Below, in pieces: positions 1-11,600 of a stretch of 64,000 bases of DNA (within the stretch, counting starts at the first letter, position 1; each line of letters begins with the position of its first letter). Location: positions 42,465,876-42,529,875 of the forward strand of contig NW_023601433.1 of assembly GCF_014898055.3 (NCBI RefSeq). Reading direction: 5' to 3'. Under the pieces are notes generated by a model that was not told the origin of the DNA, searched no databases, and was given only the letters and a program-made list of their open reading frames with translations. Position numbers and translations under genes: made by a program. Origin of the DNA: Talpa occidentalis (taxonomy: Eukaryota > Chordata > Mammalia > Eulipotyphla > Talpidae).

Positions 1-66
1 GAGCTGCAGTGTCTGGCAGTAGCTTGTTAACGCTGTCTTTAACCCCTTGTCACCAAGGGAGGCCCC
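1..66 (-). repeat. tRNA-derived SINE, cut by the window edge
   Basis: The bases match the 5' (tRNA-like) part of the local SINE read on the minus strand, ending in the typical caccaagggaggccc box. The rest of the element lies outside the window. Confidence 0.7.
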
Positions 67-1313
67 TGGTTATGTTTTTTTTTTTAAGTGTTCTTCAAAA
101 CCTTTTTACTCTACTGAAATAACCTGAGTGTGAAGTTTAATCTAGGTAGTCTGGGGGAGGTGAAACAGATTCCATGAAACCTCTAGGATTTTTAATAAAG
201 TTGTTTTGTCTTTTTCTGTGAGATTCTTTATGACTCTTCAAAGGAGTTAGTGATCTTGAAATGGTTAATAATCAGTTCTGAATGGCAGTGGGAATAATTT
301 TTTAACTCCAACTACAGCCTCTTTCAAACATTTTCCTTTAGAAGTGTGTGTTGCCTTTCATTATTTCAAGTCTATTATTTCTACATCTTTGTTCTAATTT
401 TAACCTGCTACTTAGGGATTTTTGGCTTACATAATATAAACATTGGCTTTATGTGTAAGATGTAATACCCTGAAGTAAAGTTTTTGGGTTTCGTTGTGGA
501 AGAAGCATAAGATATAAAATAAAGTGCTAACTGTACCATCAGGGAAAACTATAAGAGTTTAAAGGGTGCAGTATATGAGCATATAAAAATCGTGATGACT
601 AGTGACTGGAGGAGATGCAAACCTTAAAGTAGCATTCAAGGAAAATTAATATGGAATGGAATGTGTTGAGAAGAGGAAGAGTTAGGTAGGCCAGATGTGA
701 TGAGAATACAGCACTCCTGATAGGAAATGATTCTTGGAATAATGCTAGGAAGAGCTGGGGAAGGAATGGGTTTGGTGGATTTAGGGAAGGAAAAGGTAGA
801 ATTTCTTCAATGGACCATGTGGGATAGATAGAATGCTTGAGTTGCATTAAGCACGGTCAGTTGTATTTTTCTCATCTTTGTGAAACCACTTGAGTATTTT
901 ACAGAAAACCAAGATAAGGGACTCAAATCAAAACCAGGTCAACCAACTGAATGTTGTGGACTCAATTTTTCTATTGTGGGCTATGCATGGTCATATTCCC
1001 AGTGTGTTCTGTTAAGTAGTTTTCAAAAAGCAAATCGTTTAAAGATACAAAGTCAAATCCTATCTTGCTACCAACGCTGCTGCAGTCAATGATTAATGAT
1101 AACTAGTATGTATCTTTTATTACCTAAAGTCAATTTACCAAATATTCACCAGTACGAAAACAGACACTACAGAACAAGTCTTACATCTAGAAATTAACAC
1201 TAATGCAGGTAGGATGGAGGCTTGGGAAAAATTATCTGATTTTAAATACCAGGGAAATTACCATCAGATAGCTTCTGAGCTGGACCTTGAAGGATGGGTA
1301 CAACTTTGCTGCT
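67..1313. other. Non-coding sequence upstream of RBM34
   Basis: AT-rich sequence without a convincing coding frame. An AATAAA hexamer at 518-523 could end a transcript entering from the left. In human, ARID4B lies upstream of RBM34 on the same strand as I recall, so this could be its 3' UTR, but nothing in the sequence proves it. The short open frames look random. Confidence 0.4.
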
Positions 1314-1330
1314 GAAAATGAGAAACAAGG

Positions 1331-1662
1331 GGGCCTCCCCGGTGGCGCAGCGGTTGAGCGCTGGGTTGCAAAGCTGCCCGCGGCCTCTGCGGCGCCGGTT
1401 CGATCCCCGGCTGCTCCCAGGCCACCAGAGGAGGGTCCCACATGGCGTGCAGACCTCTCCTGCCGCCCGCTGCTCCCCTCAGCAGTGTACTTCGGTCCTT
1501 CTGCCTGCTCTGCTCCCAGCTCTGGCTCTGGTGAATTCTCTCACCCTCCCGCGCTTCTGACTGTACCCAGTGCATGTATAAACAAAAAAAAACAAACAAA
1601 TAAATAAATAAAAACATGCCTCTATTAAAAAAAAAAAAACTTAAAAAAAAAAAAAAAGAAAA
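1331..1662 (+). repeat. tRNA-derived SINE, GC-rich young subfamily, full length
   Basis: Begins gggcctccccggtggcgcag, carries a perfect pol III B box (ggttcgatcccc) and ends in an A-rich tail. It is flanked by a perfect 17-bp target-site duplication at 1314-1330 and 1663-1679. The 88-106-residue open frames here recur in other SINE copies and are not genes. Confidence 0.93.
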
Positions 1663-2030
1663 GAAAATGAGAAACAAGGAATACAAAAGACAAGGTGGCC
1701 AGAAAAAGTAGGTTAAAAGGTAAAGATTTGGGTGAAGACAAATCTGGGAGGCAGGCTGAAAAAAAGTGCCAAGTATCTCCTTTACCTGGCAAAATAGCCT
1801 GGCCAAGCAGGTTAGAGCTGTGGTCCCCAACAACATATTATTTTCAACTTTATTTTTAAGCAATGTCTCTCTGCTCCATGTGCCCCCTCCAGGTCTTCTG
1901 GCTCTACATCCTGCTTCCTTCCTTCCTCAGTCTCTTCTGCAGCTTCTTCTCTCCTTGCTCAGCTCCACCCTCAGGTTCCAGCAACTTCCCTGTGGTGGTG
2001 ATGGGATTTGTCTTTCCCAATGTCCTGATG

Positions 2031-2200
2031 GCTTTGGTCTGGAGTGGGGGTGGGGTCCACAAAGCCTGTATGGGATTAGCTCAGGACATCCTTTCCCCCA
2101 ACTCTCTTGCAGCTCTTCCGAAATTTTGTTAGGGGGAAAGGATGTCCTGAGGTAATTCCATACAGGCTTTGTGGACTCCACCCCCACTTCAGACCAAAGC
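2031..2200 (+). other. Long near-perfect inverted repeat (hairpin)
   Basis: Arm 2031-2099 is the reverse complement of arm 2132-2200 with 4 differences in 69 positions and a 32-nt loop at 2100-2131. In a + strand RNA, three of the differences (2042/2189, 2054/2177, 2074/2157) are G-U pairs and only 2079/2152 (G-G) is unpaired. It lies about 400 bp upstream of the RBM34 start codon. I do not recognise it as a known repeat. It could be a miRNA-type precursor, a small palindromic DNA transposon, or the product of an inverted duplication. Confidence 0.9.
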
Positions 2201-2606
2201 GTTACCCTGTAAGGAGCAGAGAGATAGTCCCTGTCCCTTCACCACTTGCTAGTGATGTTACCTACACCTACCTTGTTACTCGACCTCCTTCCCTGCACTA
2301 ATCCGGGGGTTTTTGTAGGTGTTTTTCCTCTCTTCTGACTGACACCCCACTCCAGCAGTTTCCTTATTCACGATTCAGGCCTCAACTACTCTGCAAAGAC
2401 TTCTTTCCCAACACTAGGTCTCGCTCTAACAGAGCAAGGCACAAATGTGCACGAGAATCCCAAGCCCTCCCACCTGACGTCCCTTCTGCCCGCGAAGGCA
2501 GCGGCAAAAAAGTCCCGGAGCGGAAGGGGCGTGTTCCTGGAGCGGAAGTGACGGGACCCGGAAGTGCGGCTCGCGTGCTGCCGCTCTCTGTGGCCTGGCC
2601 GTAAAA

Positions 2607-2659
2607 ATGCCTTTGGAAAGAGAAAAGAAACAGAAGAAAAGGAGAAGTGCCCAGAAGGG
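2607..2659 (+). CDS. RBM34: RBM34 coding exon 1
   Basis: Residues 1-18, starting MPLEREKK and lysine-rich. The donor gtgagt follows at 2660. Reading through the donor meets an in-frame TGA at 2661-2663, so splicing here is needed for full-length protein. The exon end is the first unit of a 61-bp tandem repeat. Confidence 0.92.
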
Positions 2660-5600
2660 GTGAGTGGCGCGCGGCATATTTACCTAGGCTGGGGGCAAGA
2701 AAAAGAAGTGCCCAGGAGGGATGTGGGGGGCGCAGCCTGTTTGCGTGGGCTGGGGGACGAAAAGGAGAGGTGCCCAGGAGGGGTGAGTGGCGCGCGGCAC
2801 GTTTACCTGGGCAAAGGTGTGCCTTCGGGCTCTCGGGCGGGCGAAGCGGAGGGGCGTGGCGTGGTGTCGTGTCGCTGAGTTTCTGCCATTGGTACCTAGA
2901 GAGAACCCGGACGATGGCGTTCGTGGGAGTCAGACAGGAGACTATCTGGTCGGACAAGTCGCCAATAGCTTATTCCACGGCAAGCCCCCCTCCAGCGGCA
3001 GCGCAGGTCCACTGGCGTCCCTCTTCGGCTCCTTTGACCCTCAGCTTCAACCCGTGTACGTGCCTGTGCCTAAAGTAAGTCACTGGGTTCTGTTCCGAAT
3101 GGTCCATTAGAGTAACTTTAAGCAATCTACGGTGCAGGGCATGGCAGGTGGGACAGGTGGGGTTCAATCTAAGTAACTTTAGTTACTGGACATACCAGTG
3201 AGAAGAGATGCTAATTTAGAAAAACCACTAAGTTATTAAAAAGGATGAAGTCTCAAAACATAACTTCCAACTTTTAAAAGGAAACCACCAAAAAAAGGAA
3301 ACAGGATGAGGAGGAGGAAAGTACATCCCAAAATCAAAGACCAATTTTGGAAGAATCTGCCAAAAAAATGAAAGTGAAGAAGAAACTTTCTGTTGCAGAC
3401 AAAACGTTGGCAAACAGGTTGGTAAAATTGCGTTAGTTGATGTTAGAGATATAAGATGGTAGAGAAATTGGGATTGTTGTACATGTCATAGCTTATTTTT
3501 TCTGCTCATTTCAAAGTTCTAATTCAATTTTTTTATTATGGAAAATATACATATTTAAGAGTTGAATAAGGATCTCCATGTTTGCAGCACCAACAATCAT
3601 TAGTACTCTGCCAGTCTTATTTTATCTTTACCCCATTTATATCCATCTCACTATTTGAATGCAAACTTAAACTTGTTTCGTCTTTAAATATTTCTGCATG
3701 TAGGTAAAAGATGCATTCAATTTTCTTAAACTACCTCAGAGATCAAATTTCTCCCATTAACTTGTTTAAATGAACTTCTGTTGCTCTATTGCCTGACAGT
3801 TTTCACATATCTTCAAAAGTTTGACTTAATTTTTCCTAACCCTTTAGTTTTTCTGAAGATACTAGTCACTTTTAGATAATGCCACTTTTAAAATTTAGAG
3901 ATATTTTTGATTGCTAAGCTTATACATACAATAACCAGAAATAGGTGGGAAATTAATCACTATGCTTTGTCAGATTCTCCACCTGACTTCCATGACACTT
4001 TTTCTTTCTTTCTTAAAAAGAGAAAATGCTCTAGCAAGTGCAGATTTAGAAGAAGAAGAAGTTCACCAGAAACAAGGGCAGAAAAGGAAAAATTCTCAAT
4101 CTGGTGTTAAAGTAGCAGATAAAAAAGAACATGATGATGTAGACCACATAGTTGTAAATCAAAGAAAGAAAATTAAAATCAACCAGGAAGAAGAGAGATT
4201 AAAGAATGAGAGAACAGTGTTTGTTGGAAATTTGCCTGTCACATGTAATAAAAAGGTGAGTTTGTACTGTATATTGTAAAAATTCAGAGAAATTAATTCA
4301 TTAGTTTGTTTACTCTTTATTAAATAAGCACATAAAAAGTCATTAATACATAACTTTATTATAAATGACTACTATACAAATTGTTCTACAGACAGATTCT
4401 GTATTCCATACCATTCCTTTCCCATAGTCACTGCCCTAATTCAGACTTTTGCAAATTCTTTTGACCTCTTGCTGTGGTCTTCTGTCTGGGTTTTTTCATT
4501 CCAGCCACATGCCACCTCTGTATGTGTAGGGATATTTATCTTTTTTCTTCACTGCTCTGTCCTTAGCATCTCAAAATAATACTTAGTGCACAGTAGAAGC
4601 TCAATAAATATTAGTTTGTATAAATGAATTAATACAAAAATGTGTAGGGCCTCCCCGGTGGCGCAGCGGTTGAGCGCTGGGTTGCGAAGCTGCCCGCAGC
4701 CTCTGCGGCGCCGGTTCGATCCCCGGCTGCTCCCCGGCCACCGGAGGAGGGTCCCACATGGTGCGCAGACCTCTCCTGCCGCCCGCTGCTCCCCTCAGCA
4801 GTGTACTTCGGTCCTTCTGCCTGCTCTGCTCCCCGCTCTGGCTCTGGTGAATTCTCTCACCCTCCCGCGCTTCTGACTGTACCCAGTGCATGTATAAACC
4901 AAACAAACAAACAAACAAACAAATAAATAAATAAGACATGCCTCTAGAAAATTAAAAAAAAAAAAATGTGCAAATGAATTTTCTTCCATGTGATAATCAT
5001 ACTTTTGGCATTCCTTGGGTCACAATCCTGCCCATCCCTTGAAGGACAATTTAAATTCCACTTCCTTAGACACAAAACAGTACAAAAAATTGCCTGGTTT
5101 TTCTCTATCCTTTTTACCCTTTTGTCTCCTAGTATTTTATTTGCGATTATTTTTACAGAACATAATACATTATTTTACTTTGTAGCATAGTTTTGGTTAT
5201 TGATCTTCCTGTTAGATTATAAGGAGCTCAAAGGAAGGGAGTATGTGTTGTGCTTTGCACATTCAGTAAATTATTTTTGAATTAAAATTGGTTATAGAAA
5301 TTATTGTCCTAGCTGTCAAACACATTCTTGGCATTCTCCACATTCTAAGCTAGTCTTAAGAAAAACATACAAAATTTACCCTCTAAATTTCAATACGCAA
5401 TTTTTTTTTTTGAAGATTTCTTTTTTTTTAGATTTATTTATTTATGCATACAAAAGCTGGGGTACAGGCCAGAGATGTGGGGGATGAGAGGATTCACCAG
5501 AGACAGAGAGGGGAACAGAACAGGCAGATTGACCAAAGTACACTGCTGGGGGGAGGAGCGGGCGAGTCAGGAGAGGTCTGCTGTGCTATGTGGGTTGCTT

Positions 5601-8600
5601 CCTGGCTGGCTGGGAATTGAACTCGTGCTGTAGTGGCTGAGGACAGCTTCATAGGTTGCGTTTTAACCCTTGTGCCAACAGGGAGGCCCTAAAGATTTAT
5701 TTATTTATGCATACAAGAACTGGAGTGTAGGCCAGAGGTGTGGGGGGTGAGAGGATTCACTAGAGACAGAGTGAGGAACAGAACAGGTGCATTGACTGAA
5801 ATACACTGCTGAGGGGAGCAGTGGGCAAGTCAGGAGAGGTCTGGTGTGCCATGTGGGCATCTCCCTGGCCGGAGATTAAACTTCTGCTGCAGTGGCTGCA
5901 GATAGCTTCATAGGTTGCGTCTTAACCCCTTGCACCACCAGGGAGGCCCTCAATATGCAATTTCAATATGGTCCTAATGCCTAGCACTTAGAAAATTTCT
6001 CATACTGACATAAGAATCCGTAAAATTCATTTCTGGTTGGCGCCAACATGAAAAAAAAGGTTACATTATCTGTGGAATATATAATCTGAGTTTTCATGTG
6101 GTGAAGATTATAAAAGACTGAAAGATAAAAATGTATAGTGGGCCTCCCTGGTGGCGCAGGTGGTTGAGCGCCACACCATGAAGCTGTTCGCAGCCTCTGC
6201 AGCAAGGATTCGATCCCGGCCGGCTGGTGAGAACCCCACATGGGGTGGCAGACCTCTCCTGTCTCGCCTGCTGCTCCCCTCAGCAGTGTATTTCATCAGT
6301 CTGCCTGTTCTGTTCCCCGCTCTGTCTCTGGTGAAGCCTCTCACCCTCCCGTACATATGGCTTGTACCCCAGCACTTTCATAAATAAAAAAAAAAAATCT
6401 TTAAAAAAAAGATGTTTAGTCCCTTATGGATACTAACATGAAATTATGTTTTCTTTTTACTTAAATTTCAGAAAATTTTTTTGTCTTCCAACTGACTGGT
6501 CACCCTTTCTCCCACAATGTTCTTATAACAAAACCTGGTAGTAAAAGATTATCAGATGGCTTGACTTTGTTCCTTTTTGTAACCCTTATTTGATATTCTG
6601 AAAGTAGACTAAATAAAGAATATGTATATATATTTATGTATTTATTTATATTTTAGAACCTGAAGTCATTTTTTAAAGAATATGGACAAATAGAATCTGT
6701 GCGATTTCGTTCTCTGGTAGGTTTTTCCCCCTCCACTCCTTAAAATTGCATAATCTTAAAGTCTATTGTATTGAATCAGAGTTATAAACATCTTATGTTA
6801 GTGAAATGGAGGTGTACTTGCCTTTAAGATTTTGAGTCAGCAGGTCGAAATCAACCCAAAAAATTGTTGCTCTTAGTGACTCTCGAACTTTGTCAGTTAA
6901 TTCAATGAATTCACGTAATGAAATAATATACTTATTGTTACTAAGGCCAATTACGTATTTTGTGGGATGGCGGGTGACATTTGTTTGTTGTGTTTACTAA
7001 ATAATCAGAAAGGTTAATACTTGTTAAGAAGCATTTCTGGAATCATAGGTATTCAATATGGGAGGTTTGTGTGACTGCTGTAGACAGTACTTAGGTTCTG
7101 AGCATGAAAAAGTTTTTTTAAAGCATCAATTTAATGTTAAAACTATATAAATGGTATCTGATTTTACCAACTAACTACTCTAATTACACCATGATCCTCA
7201 GAGCATGTAATAAGCATCCCTTGTGTTTTTGTAATTAATATGCATTAGAATACAAGAAATGCTTTTTCCTTATTTCTAACTGCCCTTTCTCATGTGATTC
7301 TCTAAAATGGGATTTCTCAACTTAAGTACTCTTGACATTTTGGGCTGGATAACTCCTTGTTGGAGGCCACCCTCTACATTGTAGGATATTTAGTAGTATT
7401 CCTGCCTCGGCCTGCTAGATGCTGGTAGTGCCCTTTCTATCCCAGTTGTAACAACCAGTAATAGCTCCAGACATGGTCAGATGTCACAGTGGGCAAACTG
7501 CCTACTTCTCTAAAAGTTGACATTTCCCAAGATTTTGGAGCAGTCTATAATTTCTCTGATGGCATTATTGTCTCACTTTTATTACATATATTTGATTTGC
7601 CCTTCTGCCTTTTCCCCATATCAGGTTTATGTGTGACATACACACTCTGGTGTCTTGAAACCCCAGTTTTAACATGTCTGTTCTTAAACCTTCATCCATC
7701 CCTCACCCCACCTGTGCTGTCTGTTGATTTTCTATATTATTTAGTGCTTCCCAGACTGTGGGCCTTGTGGTTGTCTTTAACTCTTTTCTTTGGCCCACCC
7801 AATCTATTGTTATCTTGGCCTGTTTTTCAACTGTGTTTTCTTCTCAAGATTTTTTTTTTCATTGTTTCACCTAAGTTTTCTTTTTTTTAATTTTTTAAGA
7901 TTTACTTATTTATACAAGAACCAGGGTACAAGCCAGATTTGTGGGAGTGTGAGAGGATTCACCAAAGACAGAGTGGGGAACAGAACAGGCAGACTGACGA
8001 AATATACTGCTGAGGGGAGCAGTGGGTGTACAGGAGAGGTCTGCTGCGCCATGTGGCACCCTCGGCAGCCACGGCCGGTATTGAACCGGCACTGCAGAGG
8101 CTGTGGACAGCTTCACAGTGCTGTGCTGAACGGCCTGCACCACCAGAGGAAGCCCTCCACCTAAGTTTTCACTACCTTTTGCCAGAACAGTTGCTGAGGC
8201 CTATTATAGTTACTGCCTTTAGCCTACCTCTGATTTAGCCAAAATACTGCTGTTAGCTTAATTGCTCTGAAGTACTTCACTCTGAACTCCTGCCTGATAT
8301 CCTCCCTCTCTCCCCGCTCTGTATGTGCCGCATGCCACCTCTGCATTATGTGCAGGGATATTTATCTTTTTTCTTCACTGCTTTGTCCTTAGCACCTCAA
8401 AATAATGCGCATAGTAGAAGCTCAATAAATATTAGTTGTGTAAATGAATAAATACAAAAATGTGTAAATGAAGTTTCTTCCATGTGATAGTCATTATACA
8501 TTATTCTCTCTCTCTCTTTTTCTCTCTTACCTCTGTGTATCACCCATATATACCTACCTTGGCCTGGTATTATTTTTTGGCAACCTGCCCAGATTCTCAT

Positions 8601-11600
8601 ATCACTAGGCCACTGGCATCTTTGGTGACCCTGCTCTGTGCTGTGCAGCACCCACACTGCAGTGTAGTCCTTGTGATACTGTCCTGTAATTTTTTTTATG
8701 TTGTTTGTGTACCCCACCAGACTGTAAGCTGTGACTATAAATACCCAGTTTGTCTTGGTTACCAGTACCTGTACATTATGCACAGCAAGTAGGTATGGAA
8801 TTCCTTAAAAGCTTTCTGTTAGTCTTGCTGTCACTGAGATCCGTCCATCTTAGCCTGGTGGTCTGCACAGGGTGGCCCCGAGGCTCTGTGTTCCTCCACA
8901 CATAAGTCCTGCAGCCCAGGAGCTATGCCTGTTGCTGGGCGTACCTGTAGCCTTTCTCACCCTTGACCTTTTCTCAGTTCATTTGTTTTGCAGGGGTTCC
9001 TTCTTAAACTCCATTTTGCCTCTTAAAATACTGGAGGCAGTTGCATTGTTATTCAAGATTTCATCAGATGACTAAGAAAGAAGTTTTTCAGAGATTTACA
9101 ACTCCCCTAAATGAGACTGACATTCACAGGTGCTTCTAGACTGTGAACTGTATCTTTTTGCCTTCATCTTCTCAGTACCTGGCGGTATTAACACACACCT
9201 GACAGTTATAGTTGTTGATTGAATTTCCTCCATGCAAGTTTCATTACCTGCCCCCTCTACTCTTAAGCACTACATAAGACTATAGTAAAGTGAACCTAAA
9301 TATAAAAGGGAATTCCTTTTTTTCCCAATTAAAGCTACCACAATTTTTTTTTTCCAACAGCCATATATGAGCTTTTAGAGATATGGATGAAGTAATATGT
9401 CTTCTTACATTATAATTTTAGCCTGACCTTTTTTTTTTAAAGATTCATTGATTTATGCATACAAGAGCTGGGATATGGGCCAGAGGTACAGGGGGTGAGA
9501 GGATTCACCAGAGACAGAGTGGGGAACAGAATAGGCAGACTGACTGAAATACACTGCTGAGGGGAGCAGTGGGCGAGACAGGATGTGTCTGCTGGGCCAT
9601 GTGAGCAGCTCCCTGGCCAGAGATCGAACTCGTGCTGCAGTGGCTGCCAGTAGCTTCACAGTGCTGATACTTAATCACTTACACCACCAGGGAGGCCCTA
9701 GCTTGACATATTTAAAATCACATGGGATTTGCAAAAAACACCAAGTAGAAATGTTGCCTTTTCATGCTTGTTTTATAAAACAATTTTCTTTACATTCTTC
9801 ATGTGCATCTTTAACATCATTGTCCCCTTATGATCAAATACCACTTCAAGTCATCTGACAAAGTTTGAGGCCACAGTATGTTTGCTTCTGTTCAGGGCCT
9901 GTTGGATCTAAGTATGGTACTATCTTTGGATGTTTCTGTCCTCAGCTACCAGCTCCCATTCACATAGCATTAGGATAGTTGTTTCTGGTTCACTTTCAAT
10001 CACCTCATATCAGAGTTAGAAATTTAGAATTCAATTAATTAACATTTAATTTGCTACAATATTTCAAATAATTAATTTTCTCTAATTTTTTTTCTCTTAA
10101 AAGATTCCCGCAGAGGAAACCATGTCCAAAAAGGTGGCAGCAATAAAGTAAGTTTATAATTAAAGAAAGGAAGTAGTTTTAAACTGTTTGGGAATACATC
10201 ATGCTTTGACTGTTTCCTATTGTCTGTAATAGCATAGGAATTTGTCACCTGTTTGTCTTTAGGCCTTAATGGAAATTGTAGAGTCATGGGACATATTGTA
10301 AAATAACTTGCTAGTAAACGTACCCCAAGAAACTTCAAGGGGGTCGATCAATTTGGTGTAGTTTCGTCATTTTAGGGCACACATTCTCAGATTGAAATCA
10401 AGATGCATCTGAAAATCAGAGGTGCTCCATAGTTGTTGGCTGGTCAGGTTTTTGTAGGGACAGTTATGTTCTCTGGGATACTGCCAATCCAAGACCACTT
10501 TAAATTCTCTATAAGGGTTTCTGAACCAAACAGGTAGTGTGGCTTCATTCTGATACGCAGGATTCCCGTTTCCTTTCCCATGTATTTCCGCCCTTGTTGC
10601 CAAGGGGTGAGCTTGCACGTTTCTTTACTAAAAGTTGTTTCTCATTGATTTTCTTAATTCAAGTATAGTTGCCATATGTAAATTTTATAAAGCCTTTATT
10701 TCTCATTTAACTTTAGTTTTTTGTGTTTTTCCTATTAGTCTCCCAATCTGGGGTGTTTTGTCTTTTTTTTTTTGAAAGATTTATTTATGCATACAAGAAC
10801 TGGGGTAAAGTCCAGAGATGTGGGGGGTGAGAGGATTCACCAGAGACAGAGTGGGGAACGGAACAGGCAGATCTACTGAAATACACTGCTGAGGGGAGCA
10901 GCAGGCGAGACAGGAGAGGTTTGCTACACCACGTGGGTCGGCTCCCTGGCCGGGATCGAACTTATGCTGCAGAGGCTGCTGATAGCTTCATAGTGCTGCG
11001 TCTCAACCCCTTGTGCCACCAGGGAGGCCCTGTTTTTTCTTTCTTATTGGTACTTGAAATGATGGATTTTAGAAGCAGAGGGGTATATATTGTACACATA
11101 TACTCACACACATACACATATACATAAGATACATACATAAGATCTCTATAATTTGATCTCTATATAGATAGTTATATTAGATAACTTATAATGTACTGTA
11201 AAAACATTCCTCAGGATCCTCTTATATATAAAGATATTTGAATCATCCCCTTGAACATTTTGACAAGTTTATTTCTATGTTCATTCCTAATTTGGAATTA
11301 TTTGGTGGACCAGGTCTTTGCCATTTTTTCCCCATAACCATTCCAGTGCCAGATACATAGTTCACACTTGATCAGTACGTGTTAATATGTGTTCCTGACT
11401 CCCGTAATTTTTCCTCAGGTAACCAAACGTCAGTCTTTTATACAAGACAATATTCAAACGCTATGGGGAATGTAAAACTTGGCAAGACACAGCCCTTCTT
11501 CTTTGGAGATTATGGACTTTTGTTTCTATGTAAGATTGGAATCCAGGGGCCTGAATTCAATAGAAGTAAAGGTTCTGTTACAAGAGTATGTCATAATAGT

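Larger units (their letters stand above)
2440..2930 (+). promoter_or_regulatory. RBM34 CpG-rich promoter and first-exon region
   Basis: A CpG-dense block brackets the first coding exon, in contrast to the AT-rich flanks. ETS-family motifs are seen at 2542-2550 (GCGGAAGTG) and 2558-2566 (CCGGAAGTG), just upstream of the ATG at 2607. No TATA box is apparent. The transcription start is probably between about 2540 and 2600, which is inferred from the ETS sites. Confidence 0.75.

Noticed and set aside
1380..1420. SINE heads with intact A/B boxes as possible tRNA genes
   Set aside because: No cloverleaf with a proper acceptor stem is apparent, and each head continues into the SINE body and A tail.
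1264..1863. 199-residue open frame on the minus strand
   Set aside because: Most of it is the reverse reading of the SINE at 1331 and its poly(A). The same residues recur at 4601, 17089 and 40991 in other SINE copies.
1766..2155. 129-residue open frame upstream of RBM34
   Set aside because: No family similarity, overlaps other frames and the hairpin, and lacks promoter or splice context.
2382..2957. 191-residue minus-strand frame over the RBM34 promoter
   Set aside because: A GC-rich CpG island gives long chance frames; the 61-bp repeat makes it look repetitive. RBM34 exons 1 and 2 on the other strand explain the region.
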